A stretch of DNA of 64,000 nucleotides from Arthrobacter sp. ISL-48 (GTDB lineage Bacteria; Actinomycetota; Actinomycetes; Actinomycetales; Micrococcaceae). A program made the position numbers and the translations under genes. The DNA lies in assembly GCF_018613805.1 (NCBI RefSeq), contig NZ_JAGGPL010000018.1:124001-188000 (forward strand), written 5' to 3'. Shown in pieces: positions 1 through 7,883 of the stretch; position 1 is the first letter of the stretch, and every line of letters begins with the position of its first letter. Under the pieces are notes generated by a model. That model ran no database searches. It saw nothing but the letters and a program-made list of their open reading frames with translations, and had not been told where the DNA came from.

Positions 1-2
1 GA

Positions 3-293
3 CTCGTGGTCCTGGCAACGGTCATGGCCTACGTATCCGGCATCATGGCAGCCCGGGCACTTGGATCGAAAGTGGCGTCCTTCGTCTCGCTCACCGAGGT
101 GCTGTTCGCCGTGATCTGGGCATGGCTGCTCCTGGGGGAGCTTCCCGGGGCCATCCAGCTTTTGGGCGGAGTGCTCATCGTGGCCGGCGTCATCCTGGTC
201 CGGCTGGATGAGCTGCGTGCTCCTGCAAGAACTGCCGGGACCATTTCAGCAGCGACCACTCCGCTCGGCGCAGAACGCCGGCTCCGCCAGTAA
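3..293 (+). CDS. EamA-family (DMT) transporter, C-terminal part
   Basis: This is the 3' end of a gene that starts left of the window. The visible residues form hydrophobic helices typical of the second EamA repeat: a segment with ATVMAYVSGIMAARALGS, then SLTEVLFAVIWAWLLLGE, then a final helix GAIQLLGGVLIVAGVILVRL. The LLLGE...QLLGGVLIVAG pattern is characteristic of drug/metabolite exporters of the DMT superfamily. A polar tail of about 30 residues follows. The substrate cannot be told. It ends at a TAA directly before a strong hairpin terminator and is convergent with the WXG100 gene. Confidence 0.8.
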   Translation, partial: LVVLATVMAYVSGIMAARALGSKVASFVSLTEVLFAVIWAWLLLGELPGAIQLLGGVLIVAGVILVRLDELRAPARTAGTISAATTPLGAERRLRQ

Positions 294-296
294 CCG

Positions 297-329
297 CTTG
301 AGGGCCCGGACAGTGTCCGGGCCCTCAAG
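297..329. terminator. Bidirectional hairpin terminator
   Basis: CTTGAGGGCCCGGAC (297-311) pairs perfectly with GTCCGGGCCCTCAAG (315-329) around a 3-base loop. It begins 3 bases after the stop of the exporter gene and sits between two convergent genes, so it can serve both. No long T tract is present, as is usual for actinobacterial hairpins. Confidence 0.75.
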
Positions 330-354
330 GGTGCTAACAGGTAACGCGCGGCGG

Positions 355-618
355 CTAGCGCGAAGCGTGGTCCTGCTCGTCGGCGTTCTTGGTGGCCTTC
401 TGGCCGGCTTCCTGCAGGGCCTGGGCGACCTTGGTCAGCGAAGCCACGTGCTGGCCTGACCATTCGCTGCGGAACTTCTCCGCATCGGGGCCCATCCACT
501 GGGTGCTGTCCAGCGCCTTGGTGAGCATTGATTTCTGGTTCTCGATTTCAGACGAACCCGCCTGAAGTTTGCTGCCCAGGTTCTTAAGCTGAGCTACATC
601 CGCGCCCCAAATAGCCAT
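355..618 (-). CDS. WXG100-family protein (type VII secretion substrate-like)
   Basis: The 87-residue product has the size and all-helical composition of ESAT-6/WXG100 proteins. The turn motif appears as QWMGPDAEKFRSEW near residue 41, that is W-x-G with Met in the middle, between two amphipathic helices. Such proteins are dimeric helical hairpins exported by type VII secretion. No EccC ATPase or partner gene is visible here, so it is an orphan copy. A GGAG ribosome site lies 6 bases before the ATG at 618. The end is highly polar (NADEQDHASR) and does not show a clear YxxxD/E export signal. Confidence 0.85.
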   Translation of the reverse strand: MAIWGADVAQLKNLGSKLQAGSSEIENQKSMLTKALDSTQWMGPDAEKFRSEWSGQHVASLTKVAQALQEAGQKATKNADEQDHASR

Positions 619-828
619 CAGATTTCTCCTTCATTTCTTGGATCCGATCCAGATCGGCATCCCCAGCGGCCCCCGGCTCATCCGGAAGATCCATTGCCTA
701 AAACCTATCCCGGCCCCAAAACACTGTCGATGGGCACCACTGCCCATGCTGCACTCTCCATGGGCATGGTCCCGGTTCAGTCCAGGCAGGGGGTCGATCC
801 AAGGCGTTCCAGAGCCTAGCATGACTAT

Positions 829-1101
829 ATGTGCCGGAATATTCGAACCCTCCACAACTACGAGCCGCACGCCACTTCGGACGAAGTGCATGCCGCGGCA
901 CTGCAGTACGTGCGCAAGATCAGCGGCAGCACCAAGCCATCCAAGGCCAACGAGGAAGCCTTCGAGCAAGCAGTGCATGAGATCGCCCACATCACCCAGC
1001 ACCTCCTGGATTCGCTGGTCAGCCACACTCCGGCCAAGGACAGGGAGGAAGAGGCTGCCAAGGCAAAGGCCCGCGCCGCCGTTCGCTTCGGCGCTGCATG
1101 A
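829..1101 (+). CDS. DUF2277 family protein
   Basis: This 90-residue protein starts MCRNIRTLHNYEPHAT and continues DEVHAAALQYVRKISG, the conserved signature of DUF2277, a small helical family common in actinobacteria and some proteobacteria with no assigned biochemical role. The rest is helical and Lys/Glu rich. The start ATG has no Shine-Dalgarno sequence, but a TAGCAT -10-like hexamer (817-822) ends 6 bases upstream, so the mRNA may be leaderless. The gene ends 1 base before the stop of the convergent copper ATPase. Confidence 0.85.
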   Translation: MCRNIRTLHNYEPHATSDEVHAAALQYVRKISGSTKPSKANEEAFEQAVHEIAHITQHLLDSLVSHTPAKDREEEAAKAKARAAVRFGAA

Positions 1102-1102
1102 C

Positions 1103-3487
1103 CTACTTGCCGAAGCTGCGCAACCGCAGTGAGTTCGCCACGACCAGGACCGAGCTTGCCGCCATAGCGGCTCCGGCAACCATGGGGTTCAGGAGCCCCA
1201 ACGCTGCCACGGGAATGCCCACCGCGTTGTAGAAAAAGGCCCAGAACAGGTTGGTCTTAATGGTGGCGAGCGTTCTACGCGACAGTTCGATGGCCTGGGC
1301 AACCTGGCCCAAATCATTGCCCATCACCGTAAGGTCTGCCGCCTCGATGGCGACATCGGTGCCCGAGCCCATCGCAATGCCCAGGTCCGCCTGCGCCAGG
1401 GCAGCGGCGTCATTCACTCCGTCGCCGGCCATTGCGACGATGGCCCCATCTGCCTGAAGCTTTCGGACGGCCTCAACCTTGCCGGCCGGGAGGACACCCG
1501 CGTAGACGTCGCCCGGGGAAATGCCGACTGAGGAGGCTACCTGCACCGCTACGGCGGCATTGTCCCCGGTCAGCAGGATGGGCCGGAGTCCCAGCGCCTT
1601 AAGCCGCGAAACGGCGGCAGCAGACCCGGGCTTGATGGTGTCCCGGAGTGTAATGATGCCGGCAGCCGTGCTGCCCACCGCAACCCAGATCGCCGTGGCG
1701 CCTGCCGCTTCCGCGGCGGCGAGGACCCCGCACTGCTCCGGGGAGATCCGGATGCCCTTTTCTTCCAGCCAGCCGCTACGGCCGGCCACGACAACCTGGC
1801 CCTGCACCGTTCCGGCGACTCCGCCGCCGGGAGCTGAACGGAAGTGTTCGACGCCGGGAAGGCGGCCGCCGTCGTCGTCCTGACTTTGGTGCGAAGGCAG
1901 CGAGGATGCTGACTCAACCGACGATGGATGCCCTGCATGCACTGACTCGGCTGAATGCGTTACCCTCGTGTCTCCTGCCAGGGCCGCGGCGGCGATGGCC
2001 CGTGCAATGGGGTGCTCGGATGCCGCCTCGACCGCACCGGCGAGCCGCAGGATCTCGGTTGTGTCGAAGCCGTCAAACGCATGGGTGTTCTCCACGGCAA
2101 GCTTTCCGGTGGTCACGGTCCCCGTCTTGTCCAGCAGGATGGTGTCCACGATCCGGGTGTCTTCCAGGACCTGGGGTCCCTTGATCAGGATGCCCAGCTG
2201 GGCGCCGCGGCCGGTTCCGGTCAGCAGGCCCACGGGGGTGGCCAGCCCCAGCGCACAGGGGCAGGCAATGACCAGGACGGTGACAGCGGCCGTGAACGCC
2301 GCGCGCAACTCGACTTCGCTGACCACCGGGCCCGCGACGAGGAGCCACACAGCGAACGTGAGGACGGCGATGACCAGTACCACCGGGACAAAAACCGCGC
2401 TGATGCGGTCGGCGAGGCGGGCGATGGGGGCTTTGCCGGTCTGCGCCTGCGAGACCAGGCGGGCCATTTGGGCCAGGGTGGTTTCGGAGCCCACCCTGCT
2501 GGCGCGGACCAACAGGCGGCCGGAGGTGTTGATAGTGGCGCCGGTGACCATGCTGTCCGGCCCAACCTCTACAGGAACGGACTCGCCGGTGACCAGGGAG
2601 GCATCGACGGCGGAGTTGCCCTCGACGACGACGCCGTCGGTGGCAATCTTCTCCCCGGGACGGACCACGATGACGTCGCCCACCCGGAGCTGCCCGGCCG
2701 GAACCTTATGTTCGACGCCGTTGTGGAGGATGGTGGCGTCCTTGGCCCCGAGGTTCAGCAATGCCTTGAGCGCATCGCCGGCTTTTTGCTTGGCATTGGC
2801 TTCCAGGAAGCGGCCCAGGAGCAGGAAAGTGGTGACTACTGCGGCCACCTCGAAATACAGGCCGCCCGATTCCATGCCGTCCATGGCAGGGTGTTCGGTC
2901 ATCCGGGGATCCAGCACGAGCTGGGCCGCGGAGAACAGGAAGGCGGCCAACACGCCGATGGACACCAGGGTGTCCATGGTGGACGCAAGGTGGCGGGCAT
3001 TGACGGCTGCGGCGCGGTGGAACGGCCAGGCCGCCCAGCTGACCACGGGCAGCGCCAACGCCCCTGCCACCCAGCCCCAGTGCGGGAACTGGAAGGCGGG
3101 CACCATCGAGATCAGGAATACGGCAGCAGTCAGGATGGCAGCCACGATCAGGCGAGGCTTCAGTTGCGATGCTGTGCCTCCAAGCTGCAGGTGGTCCTGA
3201 TGGGTCCCGTGCCCGTGGTCCGCTGATATTTCGGAAGGGACTGGCAGCCTGCGCAGCCTGGCTTTGTAGCCGGTGGCGTTCACGGTGTCCACGAGCTGCT
3301 GGTCGGTGATCCCTGCCGGGACGGTCACATGCGCGGACTCCAGGGGGAGATTGACCGAGGCCACCACGCCGTCGAGTTTGCCGAGCTTCTTCTCCACCCG
3401 GTTCACGCAGGAGGCGCAGGTCATGCCCTCGATATCGAGTTCAACCACCCGGCTTCCGGTCTGGTGCAGGAGATGCTCGTTGCTCAT
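1103..3487 (-). CDS. copA: Copper-exporting P1B-type ATPase
   Basis: The 794-residue P-type ATPase exports Cu(I). In order it has an N-terminal heavy-metal domain with GMTCASC (21-27), a His-rich linker near 90-99, TM helices, TGES (300-303) in the actuator domain, CPC (409-411) in the metal-binding helix, DKTGT with the phosphorylated Asp (about 453), HP (492-493) in the nucleotide domain and GDGVND (688-693). YN (753-754) and MAASS (775-779) in the last helices fit the Cu(I) P1B-1 subclass. The ATG at 3487 is chosen because residues upstream in the same frame overlap copZ and are not family-like. A Ser/His/Asp-rich insertion (about 505-550) lies in the nucleotide domain. It is the last gene of the csoR-copZ-copA operon. 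Confidence 0.95.
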   Translation of the reverse strand: MSNEHLLHQTGSRVVELDIEGMTCASCVNRVEKKLGKLDGVVASVNLPLESAHVTVPAGITDQQLVDTVNATGYKARLRRLPVPSEISADHGHGTHQDHLQLGGTASQLKPRLIVAAILTAAVFLISMVPAFQFPHWGWVAGALALPVVSWAAWPFHRAAAVNARHLASTMDTLVSIGVLAAFLFSAAQLVLDPRMTEHPAMDGMESGGLYFEVAAVVTTFLLLGRFLEANAKQKAGDALKALLNLGAKDATILHNGVEHKVPAGQLRVGDVIVVRPGEKIATDGVVVEGNSAVDASLVTGESVPVEVGPDSMVTGATINTSGRLLVRASRVGSETTLAQMARLVSQAQTGKAPIARLADRISAVFVPVVLVIAVLTFAVWLLVAGPVVSEVELRAAFTAAVTVLVIACPCALGLATPVGLLTGTGRGAQLGILIKGPQVLEDTRIVDTILLDKTGTVTTGKLAVENTHAFDGFDTTEILRLAGAVEAASEHPIARAIAAAALAGDTRVTHSAESVHAGHPSSVESASSLPSHQSQDDDGGRLPGVEHFRSAPGGGVAGTVQGQVVVAGRSGWLEEKGIRISPEQCGVLAAAEAAGATAIWVAVGSTAAGIITLRDTIKPGSAAAVSRLKALGLRPILLTGDNAAVAVQVASSVGISPGDVYAGVLPAGKVEAVRKLQADGAIVAMAGDGVNDAAALAQADLGIAMGSGTDVAIEAADLTVMGNDLGQVAQAIELSRRTLATIKTNLFWAFFYNAVGIPVAALGLLNPMVAGAAMAASSVLVVANSLRLRSFGK

Positions 3488-3515
3488 TGTCGGTCCTCGG
3501 AATCTCGCGGCTTGG

Positions 3516-3746
3516 TCAGGCTTCGTTGGCAACAACCAGGTAGCCGGCCTCGGCCACGGCTTCACCGATCTCGGAAGGCGACAGTTCCTGGCTTGAGGTG
3601 ATCGTGACGGTGGAGATGCCCCCGGCGTTGAGGTCGACGTCGACCGTTTCGACTCCGGCGAGGGACTCAAGCTCCTCGCTTACCGACGAGACGCAATGGC
3701 CGCAGGTCATGCCCGAAACGCTGACGGTGGTGGAGGTAGTGCTCAT
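3516..3746 (-). CDS. copZ: Copper chaperone CopZ
   Basis: The 76-residue product is a single heavy-metal-associated domain with GMTCGHC (residues 12-18), the Cu(I)-binding CxxC loop with the His typical of CopZ. It would shuttle Cu(I) to the CopA ATPase encoded 28 bases downstream. The ATG at 3746 removes a long unrelated upstream extension that overlaps csoR. A GGAGCAAGCC ribosome site precedes the start. Confidence 0.93.
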   Translation of the reverse strand: MSTTSTTVSVSGMTCGHCVSSVSEELESLAGVETVDVDLNAGGISTVTITSSQELSPSEIGEAVAEAGYLVVANEA

Positions 3747-3810
3747 GGCTTGCTCCTTTATGCCCTGCCGGCACGTGGGCCGGCGGTTGGTGTTTTGTGT
3801 TGGTGTGGTC

Positions 3811-4158
3811 TTAGCGGAGCAGGCGGCCGATGGCGTCGGCTGCTTCTTTGACTTTGACGTCGATTGCTTCCGCACGCAGATCCGGGTCCGGCTCGGAGGC
3901 CGCGCCCACCACGCAATGACCGATGTGCTCTTCGACCAGCCCGAGGCTGACTGCGTGCAGGGCCTTGGTGACGGCGGAGACCTGGGTGAGGATGTCGATG
4001 CAGTATTTGTCCTCATCCACCATCCGGGCGATGCCGCGTACCTGGCCTTCGATCCGTTTGAGCCGGCGCAGGTATGCGTCCTTGTTGGCCGTGTAGCCGT
4101 GATTCTGCGGCGGATCAACGCGGAGGGGTGCCTCGGTGGTTTCTTCCGGTGCTGTCAT
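3811..4158 (-). CDS. csoR: Copper-sensing repressor CsoR
   Basis: This DUF156/CsoR-family repressor has 115 residues from the ATG at 4158. The Cu(I) ligands have the exact family spacing: Cys53, His78 and Cys82 (C-x24-H-x3-C, as in M. tuberculosis CsoR). The helical core LRRLKRIEGQVRGIARMV is the conserved DNA-binding face. Two GC-rich palindromes lie directly upstream. Choosing the longer frame to 4254 would place the operators inside the coding sequence, so the shorter start is preferred; the ATG at 4170 is a second option. CsoR should repress its own operon and release DNA when it binds Cu(I). Confidence 0.93.
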   Translation of the reverse strand: MTAPEETTEAPLRVDPPQNHGYTANKDAYLRRLKRIEGQVRGIARMVDEDKYCIDILTQVSAVTKALHAVSLGLVEEHIGHCVVGAASEPDPDLRAEAIDVKVKEAADAIGRLLR

Positions 4159-4170
4159 GGACCCAAACAT

Positions 4171-4187
4171 ATACCCCAGTGGGGTAT
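4171..4187. promoter_or_regulatory. CsoR operator, promoter-proximal
   Basis: ATACCCCAGTGGGGTAT is an inverted repeat with 7-base arms, matching the pseudo-palindromic G-tract operators known for CsoR. It lies 13 bases upstream of the csoR ATG. Confidence 0.8.
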
Positions 4188-4196
4188 CAGCGCAAG

Positions 4197-4211
4197 TACC
4201 CCCTGGGGGTA
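4197..4211. promoter_or_regulatory. CsoR operator, promoter-distal
   Basis: TACCCCCTGGGGGTA is a perfect palindrome around a central T, of the same type as the site 10 bases away. Two adjacent sites suggest that two CsoR tetramers bind cooperatively. Confidence 0.8.
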
Positions 4212-4254
4212 TGCAGTGAGAGCCCGGCCGTGTTGGCAGTTCGGTTCCAGGCAT

Positions 4255-4300
4255 TAAAAAAGCTCCGGAGTGCGTTATTGGGGGATACGCACTCCGGAGC
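4255..4300 (-). terminator. Rho-independent terminator of the universal stress gene
   Basis: GCTCCGGAGTGCG (4262-4274) pairs with CGCACTCCGGAGC (4288-4300). Read on the minus strand, the stem is followed by a run of six T, the classic intrinsic form. It ends the gene at 4443-4961 before the csoR control region. Confidence 0.85.
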
Positions 4301-4442
4301 AGTCTTTGGGCAGATTCCGGACCGCCCTTGCGGTTGATCCGGCCTGCTTGAACCAGCTTACGTGGCCTCCGGGCCTTCCGCCACCACCTGGAATAACTAC
4401 TTTCGCTTTACTATTTCCGCCCTCGTCAAACGCCTTTAGCGC

Positions 4443-4961
4443 TCACAATTTTCCTTGGTGCGCCCCCATCCGGAAGGGAACTACCAGTACGGGGCGGCTC
4501 TGGTGATGGCTGAGCCACGTCCCTACGGAACCGTTGAGGGCTTCCGAGATCCTATGTGCCACACCCCGCTCCGACGTCCCCACGATGATCATGGGTGCGT
4601 TGCTTTCTGCGGCCAGCCTGGCGAGGGCGCGGGCAGGATCCCCCGCCAAAGTGCGCAAGGTCCAGTCCACCGGCGCACCGCCAGCGGAGGCATCTTTCAT
4701 GGCCGCTTCGATCACCGCCTTGAGATCCGTGCTGACAGCGCGGATGTCGTCGTCGTCCTTGTCCGGGTGCAGGGACAGCCGGTGCGCCGATCGGGCGGGA
4801 TCCCATTCCACCAAATAGCTGGCCTCATCCACATAGGCGCACACCAAAGGCGCGGAGAGCTTGGCGGCCAAGGTAAATGCCGTGTGGAGGACCTCGGGAT
4901 GCTGCTTGGGCATGATCCCGACAAGGAGAGGGGGAGGGCCACTGAACCGCTCATGAGTCAT
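4443..4961 (-). CDS. Universal stress protein
   Basis: The 172-residue single-domain UspA-type protein carries the ATP-binding C-terminal motif G-x2-G-x9-G-S/T as GTSERG...LNGSVGTWL, followed by the final strand RPVLVVPF. The first strand is PPLLVGIM. ATP-binding Usp proteins are cytosolic stress factors; the specific role is unknown. It is monocistronic, with its own terminator and no obvious link to the copper genes. Confidence 0.88.
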   Translation of the reverse strand: MTHERFSGPPPLLVGIMPKQHPEVLHTAFTLAAKLSAPLVCAYVDEASYLVEWDPARSAHRLSLHPDKDDDDIRAVSTDLKAVIEAAMKDASAGGAPVDWTLRTLAGDPARALARLAAESNAPMIIVGTSERGVAHRISEALNGSVGTWLSHHQSRPVLVVPFRMGAHQGKL

Positions 4962-5015
4962 AGCTCATTCTCTGCCCCGGCAGCAGGGTTGAACAGCAGT
5001 TTCGCGGTGGGGTCT

Positions 5016-5774
5016 CTAGGTGGCGGGCGACGCGGACACTACGACGTTCTTGCCCCAGGGGTCCTCGGTATAGCAGCTGATGAGAACGACGCGGTTGGGC
5101 ACCATGTCCCAGATGGGGCTGTCCTTGAGTGTGGATTTAAGGTAAGTGGTCACGCTGTCCACTCGGTAGCGGATGGTGCCGTTCGCGGTGATGACGTTGA
5201 ATTCGTCGCCCACCGAGGCAGCCGAACTGAGGTGGTTGAACGGAGCATCCTGGCCTTCCCAGCTGTGGCCGATGATGTACGTCGTGTTGTTCGAGCCATT
5301 TCCCGGCGTGCCGAACGGTGTCAGCCAGTATCCGTCCATGGTGGTGGGCGGCACGATGGTCTGGCTGGCGACCGCTGAGTTGTCCGGTTCAAGGGGATGG
5401 ATAGCGGTGTCGATCGCCGCGGCGGCGTACTGGATGTGCTGGGGTGCAGACGCGGCCGGAAGCAGGGGACCGGCCGGGGCCGGCTGTGCAGCGGACACTG
5501 ATGCTGGCGTCGCGGGCGGGTCTGTCGAAACAGGCGCAGCCGGGCCGAGGGAACCCGTGCGTGTGGTTGCGCCGTCAGAGAGCGGCCACTCGACATACGA
5601 CGTCGGCCCAGCGGAGTGGATGGAGCCGCCAGGTGCGGCGGCTTCCCCATGCTGGAGGAGCGGTGTGCCGAAGGCGAGTGAAAAGAATCCCAGAACCCCG
5701 CACAGCAGGATGGCCAGATCTCCGCGGTTCCAGCCCCGCCGACGTTTCGTGGCGGAGACCCGGTGCTTTGGCAT
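5016..5774 (-). CDS. Class F sortase
   Basis: This 252-residue membrane-anchored transpeptidase has an N-terminal basic stretch, one TM helix (about 18-38), a Pro/Ala/Ser-rich stalk to about 130, and a sortase domain. The catalytic His is in YIIGHSW (His170) and the Cys in VLISCYTEDPWGKN (Cys234). The position where class F enzymes usually have the catalytic Arg is Lys242 here. The gene lies directly downstream of a secreted protein with a membrane-spanning tail, on the same strand, which is its likely substrate. Confidence 0.85.
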   Translation of the reverse strand: MPKHRVSATKRRRGWNRGDLAILLCGVLGFFSLAFGTPLLQHGEAAAPGGSIHSAGPTSYVEWPLSDGATTRTGSLGPAAPVSTDPPATPASVSAAQPAPAGPLLPAASAPQHIQYAAAAIDTAIHPLEPDNSAVASQTIVPPTTMDGYWLTPFGTPGNGSNNTTYIIGHSWEGQDAPFNHLSSAASVGDEFNVITANGTIRYRVDSVTTYLKSTLKDSPIWDMVPNRVVLISCYTEDPWGKNVVVSASPAT

Positions 5775-5809
5775 GATTCTCCTCGTGGACTGGATGTAGA
5801 TGGTTGCAG

Positions 5810-5840
5810 GGAGGGCGCCCCGCCAGGCGGGACGCCCTCC
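5810..5840. terminator. Intercistronic hairpin between surface protein and sortase genes
   Basis: GGAGGGCG (5810-5817) pairs with CGCCCTCC (5833-5840). The inner arms CCCGCC (5819-5824) and GGCGGG (5826-5831) extend the stem past one mismatch. It has no T tract and sits between two co-directional genes, so it may lower sortase expression relative to the substrate. Confidence 0.5.
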
Positions 5841-5895
5841 GTATTTGGATGCCAGCTAGCCGGCCCGGGTTAGGCCGGCCTCAGCCGCCCCCCGG

Positions 5896-6636
5896 CTATT
5901 CCGTGCGGAACCGGCGCCGCGCTGCTACTGCAAGGCCTGCTGCCATCAGGGCGCCGATGCCGCCCAGCAAGCTTGACGCATCGCTGCCGGCGTTCCCGCC
6001 GACCGCAGTCTGGGCGTTGAAGCCCTGGTTGGTGCCCTGGCTGACGGGCGCAGCTGCTACTGGCACCTGTACTGCGGCTGCTTGTGGAACCGGAGTCTGT
6101 GCGGCAGGTGCAACCACAGCCGGAGGGACCACCACAGGGACTGACGGAACCACGGCTGCCGGAGGGACTGCGGCCGGCTGGTCAACCACGACGACCGGCG
6201 GGACGACGACGACGGGTGGGTCCACGACGACGGGTGGGTCCACGACGACGGGTGGGACGACGACGGGCGGGTCAACCACGACCGGCGGGACGACCACCGG
6301 CGGGACGACGACGGGCGGGACGACGACGACGGGCGGGTAGACCGGCGGGGTCTCGCCCGGCGGCAACGCGGCATGGCATTCGTCGATGTAGATGATCTTC
6401 CCTGCGTTCGTCCAGTTCAGACCGCCTGGAATGGACGAGTTCGGCGGGATAATGTCGGTCGGGTGCCTGTCGTGGCCATTCAGGCCATTCACGTTGAATC
6501 CGAGCGCCTCCCAGCTTGTTCCCGATGCTGAGCCGTCGTGGCAGACGATGACCTGGTTCGGAGCGGCCATGGCTGGTGCAGTCAGGGTGATCAGCCCCAG
6601 ACCCACCACCCCCAATGTTGCGATAGCTCGTTTCAT
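5896..6636 (-). CDS. Secreted Pro/Val-repeat surface protein with C-terminal anchor
   Basis: The 246-residue protein has a Sec signal peptide (cleavage likely after AMA, residue 24). A small folded domain (about 27-90) has two Cys (VCHDG, DECHA) and the string FNVNGLNGHDRHPTDIIPP, seen in many actinobacterial surface proteins. A Pro/Val stalk of about 13 PPVVV/PPVVVD units (about 98-160) follows, then an Ala/Pro/Gln region. The tail is QTAVGG (209-214), a hydrophobic helix (about 223-239) and RRRFRTE. This tripartite end is sortase-like but lacks a normal LPxTG. The downstream class F sortase is the expected anchoring enzyme. Confidence 0.82.
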   Translation of the reverse strand: MKRAIATLGVVGLGLITLTAPAMAAPNQVIVCHDGSASGTSWEALGFNVNGLNGHDRHPTDIIPPNSSIPGGLNWTNAGKIIYIDECHAALPPGETPPVYPPVVVVPPVVVPPVVVPPVVVDPPVVVPPVVVDPPVVVDPPVVVVPPVVVVDQPAAVPPAAVVPSVPVVVPPAVVAPAAQTPVPQAAAVQVPVAAAPVSQGTNQGFNAQTAVGGNAGSDASSLLGGIGALMAAGLAVAARRRFRTE

Positions 6637-6918
6637 GATTTTTCTCCCCAGTCTGTTTGAAACGGACCATGCTGAGGAGGGAGTATCAGTGACTCACGGT
6701 GCCCCAGCAGCACGGCCAGCTTGCTTGTGATTTCAGGCTAGGGCTGGGGGTGGAGACAGTCGCGAGTAGCCGGTACTCGACTTTTGCACGCGCTGACCTG
6801 CGACATTACCTGCTTCTACGCGGAAACAATTGCACAGTACCTAGGGAAGCCGCCGCGGATCCAGGCGGCCATGAATCTCCAGCGACCACGGACGTAGCCT
6901 CATGCCGCCAGGGCTGGC

Positions 6919-7440
6919 TCAGATGAGGTGGGAGCGGCGTTCTATCAGCAACGTGTCCCGCCATTGACCGGCGGAGGGTCCATGCGTCATCCGGGCGATC
7001 TTCACCCGTCGTCCCACGACCGTGAAGCCCTGGCCGAGGTGGAGGTTCAGGCTCGCCTGATTTTCCGGGAAGACGTTGGACTGAATGGTCCAGATCCCGT
7101 CCCTTTCCGTTGACTGCGACAAGGCATTGAGAAGGACTTTCCCAGCCCCCCTGCCACGGGCGGCGGCAGCGACGTAAACGGAGTGCTCAACTACGCCCGC
7201 GTAGACTGGCCGTCCGGACACCGCCGAGACGGCTGCCCAGCCCACCACTTCCCCTGATGGCATCTCTGCCACCAGCCGGTGCCCCTGCAGGCGTGTGCTG
7301 TCGAACCGTGCCCAGTCAGGGGCTTCCGACTCGAATGTGGCGTCTCCCGTCGCGATGCCTTCGGCAAAAATCCGCTGAACAGCGGGCCAGTCGGATTCGC
7401 TCATCGGCCGCACGGAGACTCGCGCTGTATCACCTGTCAC
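6919..7440 (-). CDS. GNAT acetyltransferase, phosphinothricin/ArsN1-like
   Basis: The 173-residue product has the fold of phosphinothricin-type N-acetyltransferases: VRPMSESDWPAVQRIFAEGI, ATFESEAP, the acetyl-CoA loop AARGRGAGKVLL, and FPENQASLNLHLGQGF near the end. In ars loci this family (ArsN1) acetylates arsinothricin, so the location makes that role attractive, but glufosinate-like substrates are also possible. The GTG start at 7440 overlaps the arsR stop as GTGA, so translation is probably coupled; the frame upstream of it lies inside arsR. Confidence 0.85.
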   Translation of the reverse strand: MTGDTARVSVRPMSESDWPAVQRIFAEGIATGDATFESEAPDWARFDSTRLQGHRLVAEMPSGEVVGWAAVSAVSGRPVYAGVVEHSVYVAAAARGRGAGKVLLNALSQSTERDGIWTIQSNVFPENQASLNLHLGQGFTVVGRRVKIARMTHGPSAGQWRDTLLIERRSHLI

Positions 7441-7787
7441 AGCGATGCCAGGAGGCCGGCTACTTCGTCGAGCGCGCCGGGCACCAGCGAGTAGTAGGCC
7501 CACGTGCCGCGCTTTTCACGGTTAAGCAGCCCCGCATCCACCAAAATCCTGAGGTGGTGGGACACGGTGGGCTGGCCCAGGTCCAATGGTTCGGTCAGGT
7601 CACAGACGCAGGACTCGCCCGACTCCGAGGCCTTGACGATGGACAGCAGCCGGAGGCGGTTCGGGTCCGCGAGTGCCTTGAACGCCTGGGCCTTCCCCTG
7701 GGCCTCTTCCGCGCTCAGTGCAGGCACGACGGACGGGATGCAACAGGCATCTGTTTCATTTGCTTCAACGGCAACGGTGGCAGTCAC
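7437..7787 (-). CDS. arsR: ArsR-family arsenic-responsive repressor
   Basis: This winged-helix repressor has 116 residues from the GTG at 7787. The helix-turn-helix reads LGQPTVSHHLRILVDAGLL. The CVCDL motif in the alpha3 region and the DACC motif near the N-terminus supply cysteines for As(III). It is divergent from acr3, with a dyad between the genes. An in-frame ATG at 7817 would add 10 residues but overlaps the operator, so the shorter form is preferred. ArsR should repress both directions until it binds arsenite. Confidence 0.9.
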   Translation of the reverse strand: MTATVAVEANETDACCIPSVVPALSAEEAQGKAQAFKALADPNRLRLLSIVKASESGESCVCDLTEPLDLGQPTVSHHLRILVDAGLLNREKRGTWAYYSLVPGALDEVAGLLASL

Positions 7788-7806
7788 GTATCCATTATGC
7801 AGTAGA

Positions 7807-7857
7807 TTGACATCCATCGATATAGGTGGAGATACTTCTTATATCGACAGTCGTCAA
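7807..7857. promoter_or_regulatory. Overlapping divergent ars promoters with ArsR operator
   Basis: TCGATATA (7817-7824) and TATATCGA (7840-7847) form an inverted repeat of the type bound by ArsR. Plus strand: TTGACA (7807-7812), 18 bases, GATACT (7831-7836) toward acr3. Minus strand: TTGACG (7852-7857), 17 bases, TATCTC (7829-7834) toward arsR. One bound repressor would block both promoters. Confidence 0.72.
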
Positions 7858-7883
7858 TCTAGTAGTAACCGCCCAGGAGTCTC

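Noticed and set aside
1955-3226. Long plus-strand open frames (over 400 codons) opposite copA
   Set aside because: They are antisense shadows of a well-supported ATPase in high-GC DNA, with low-complexity Gly/Asp/Arg or Ser/Thr translations and no domain.
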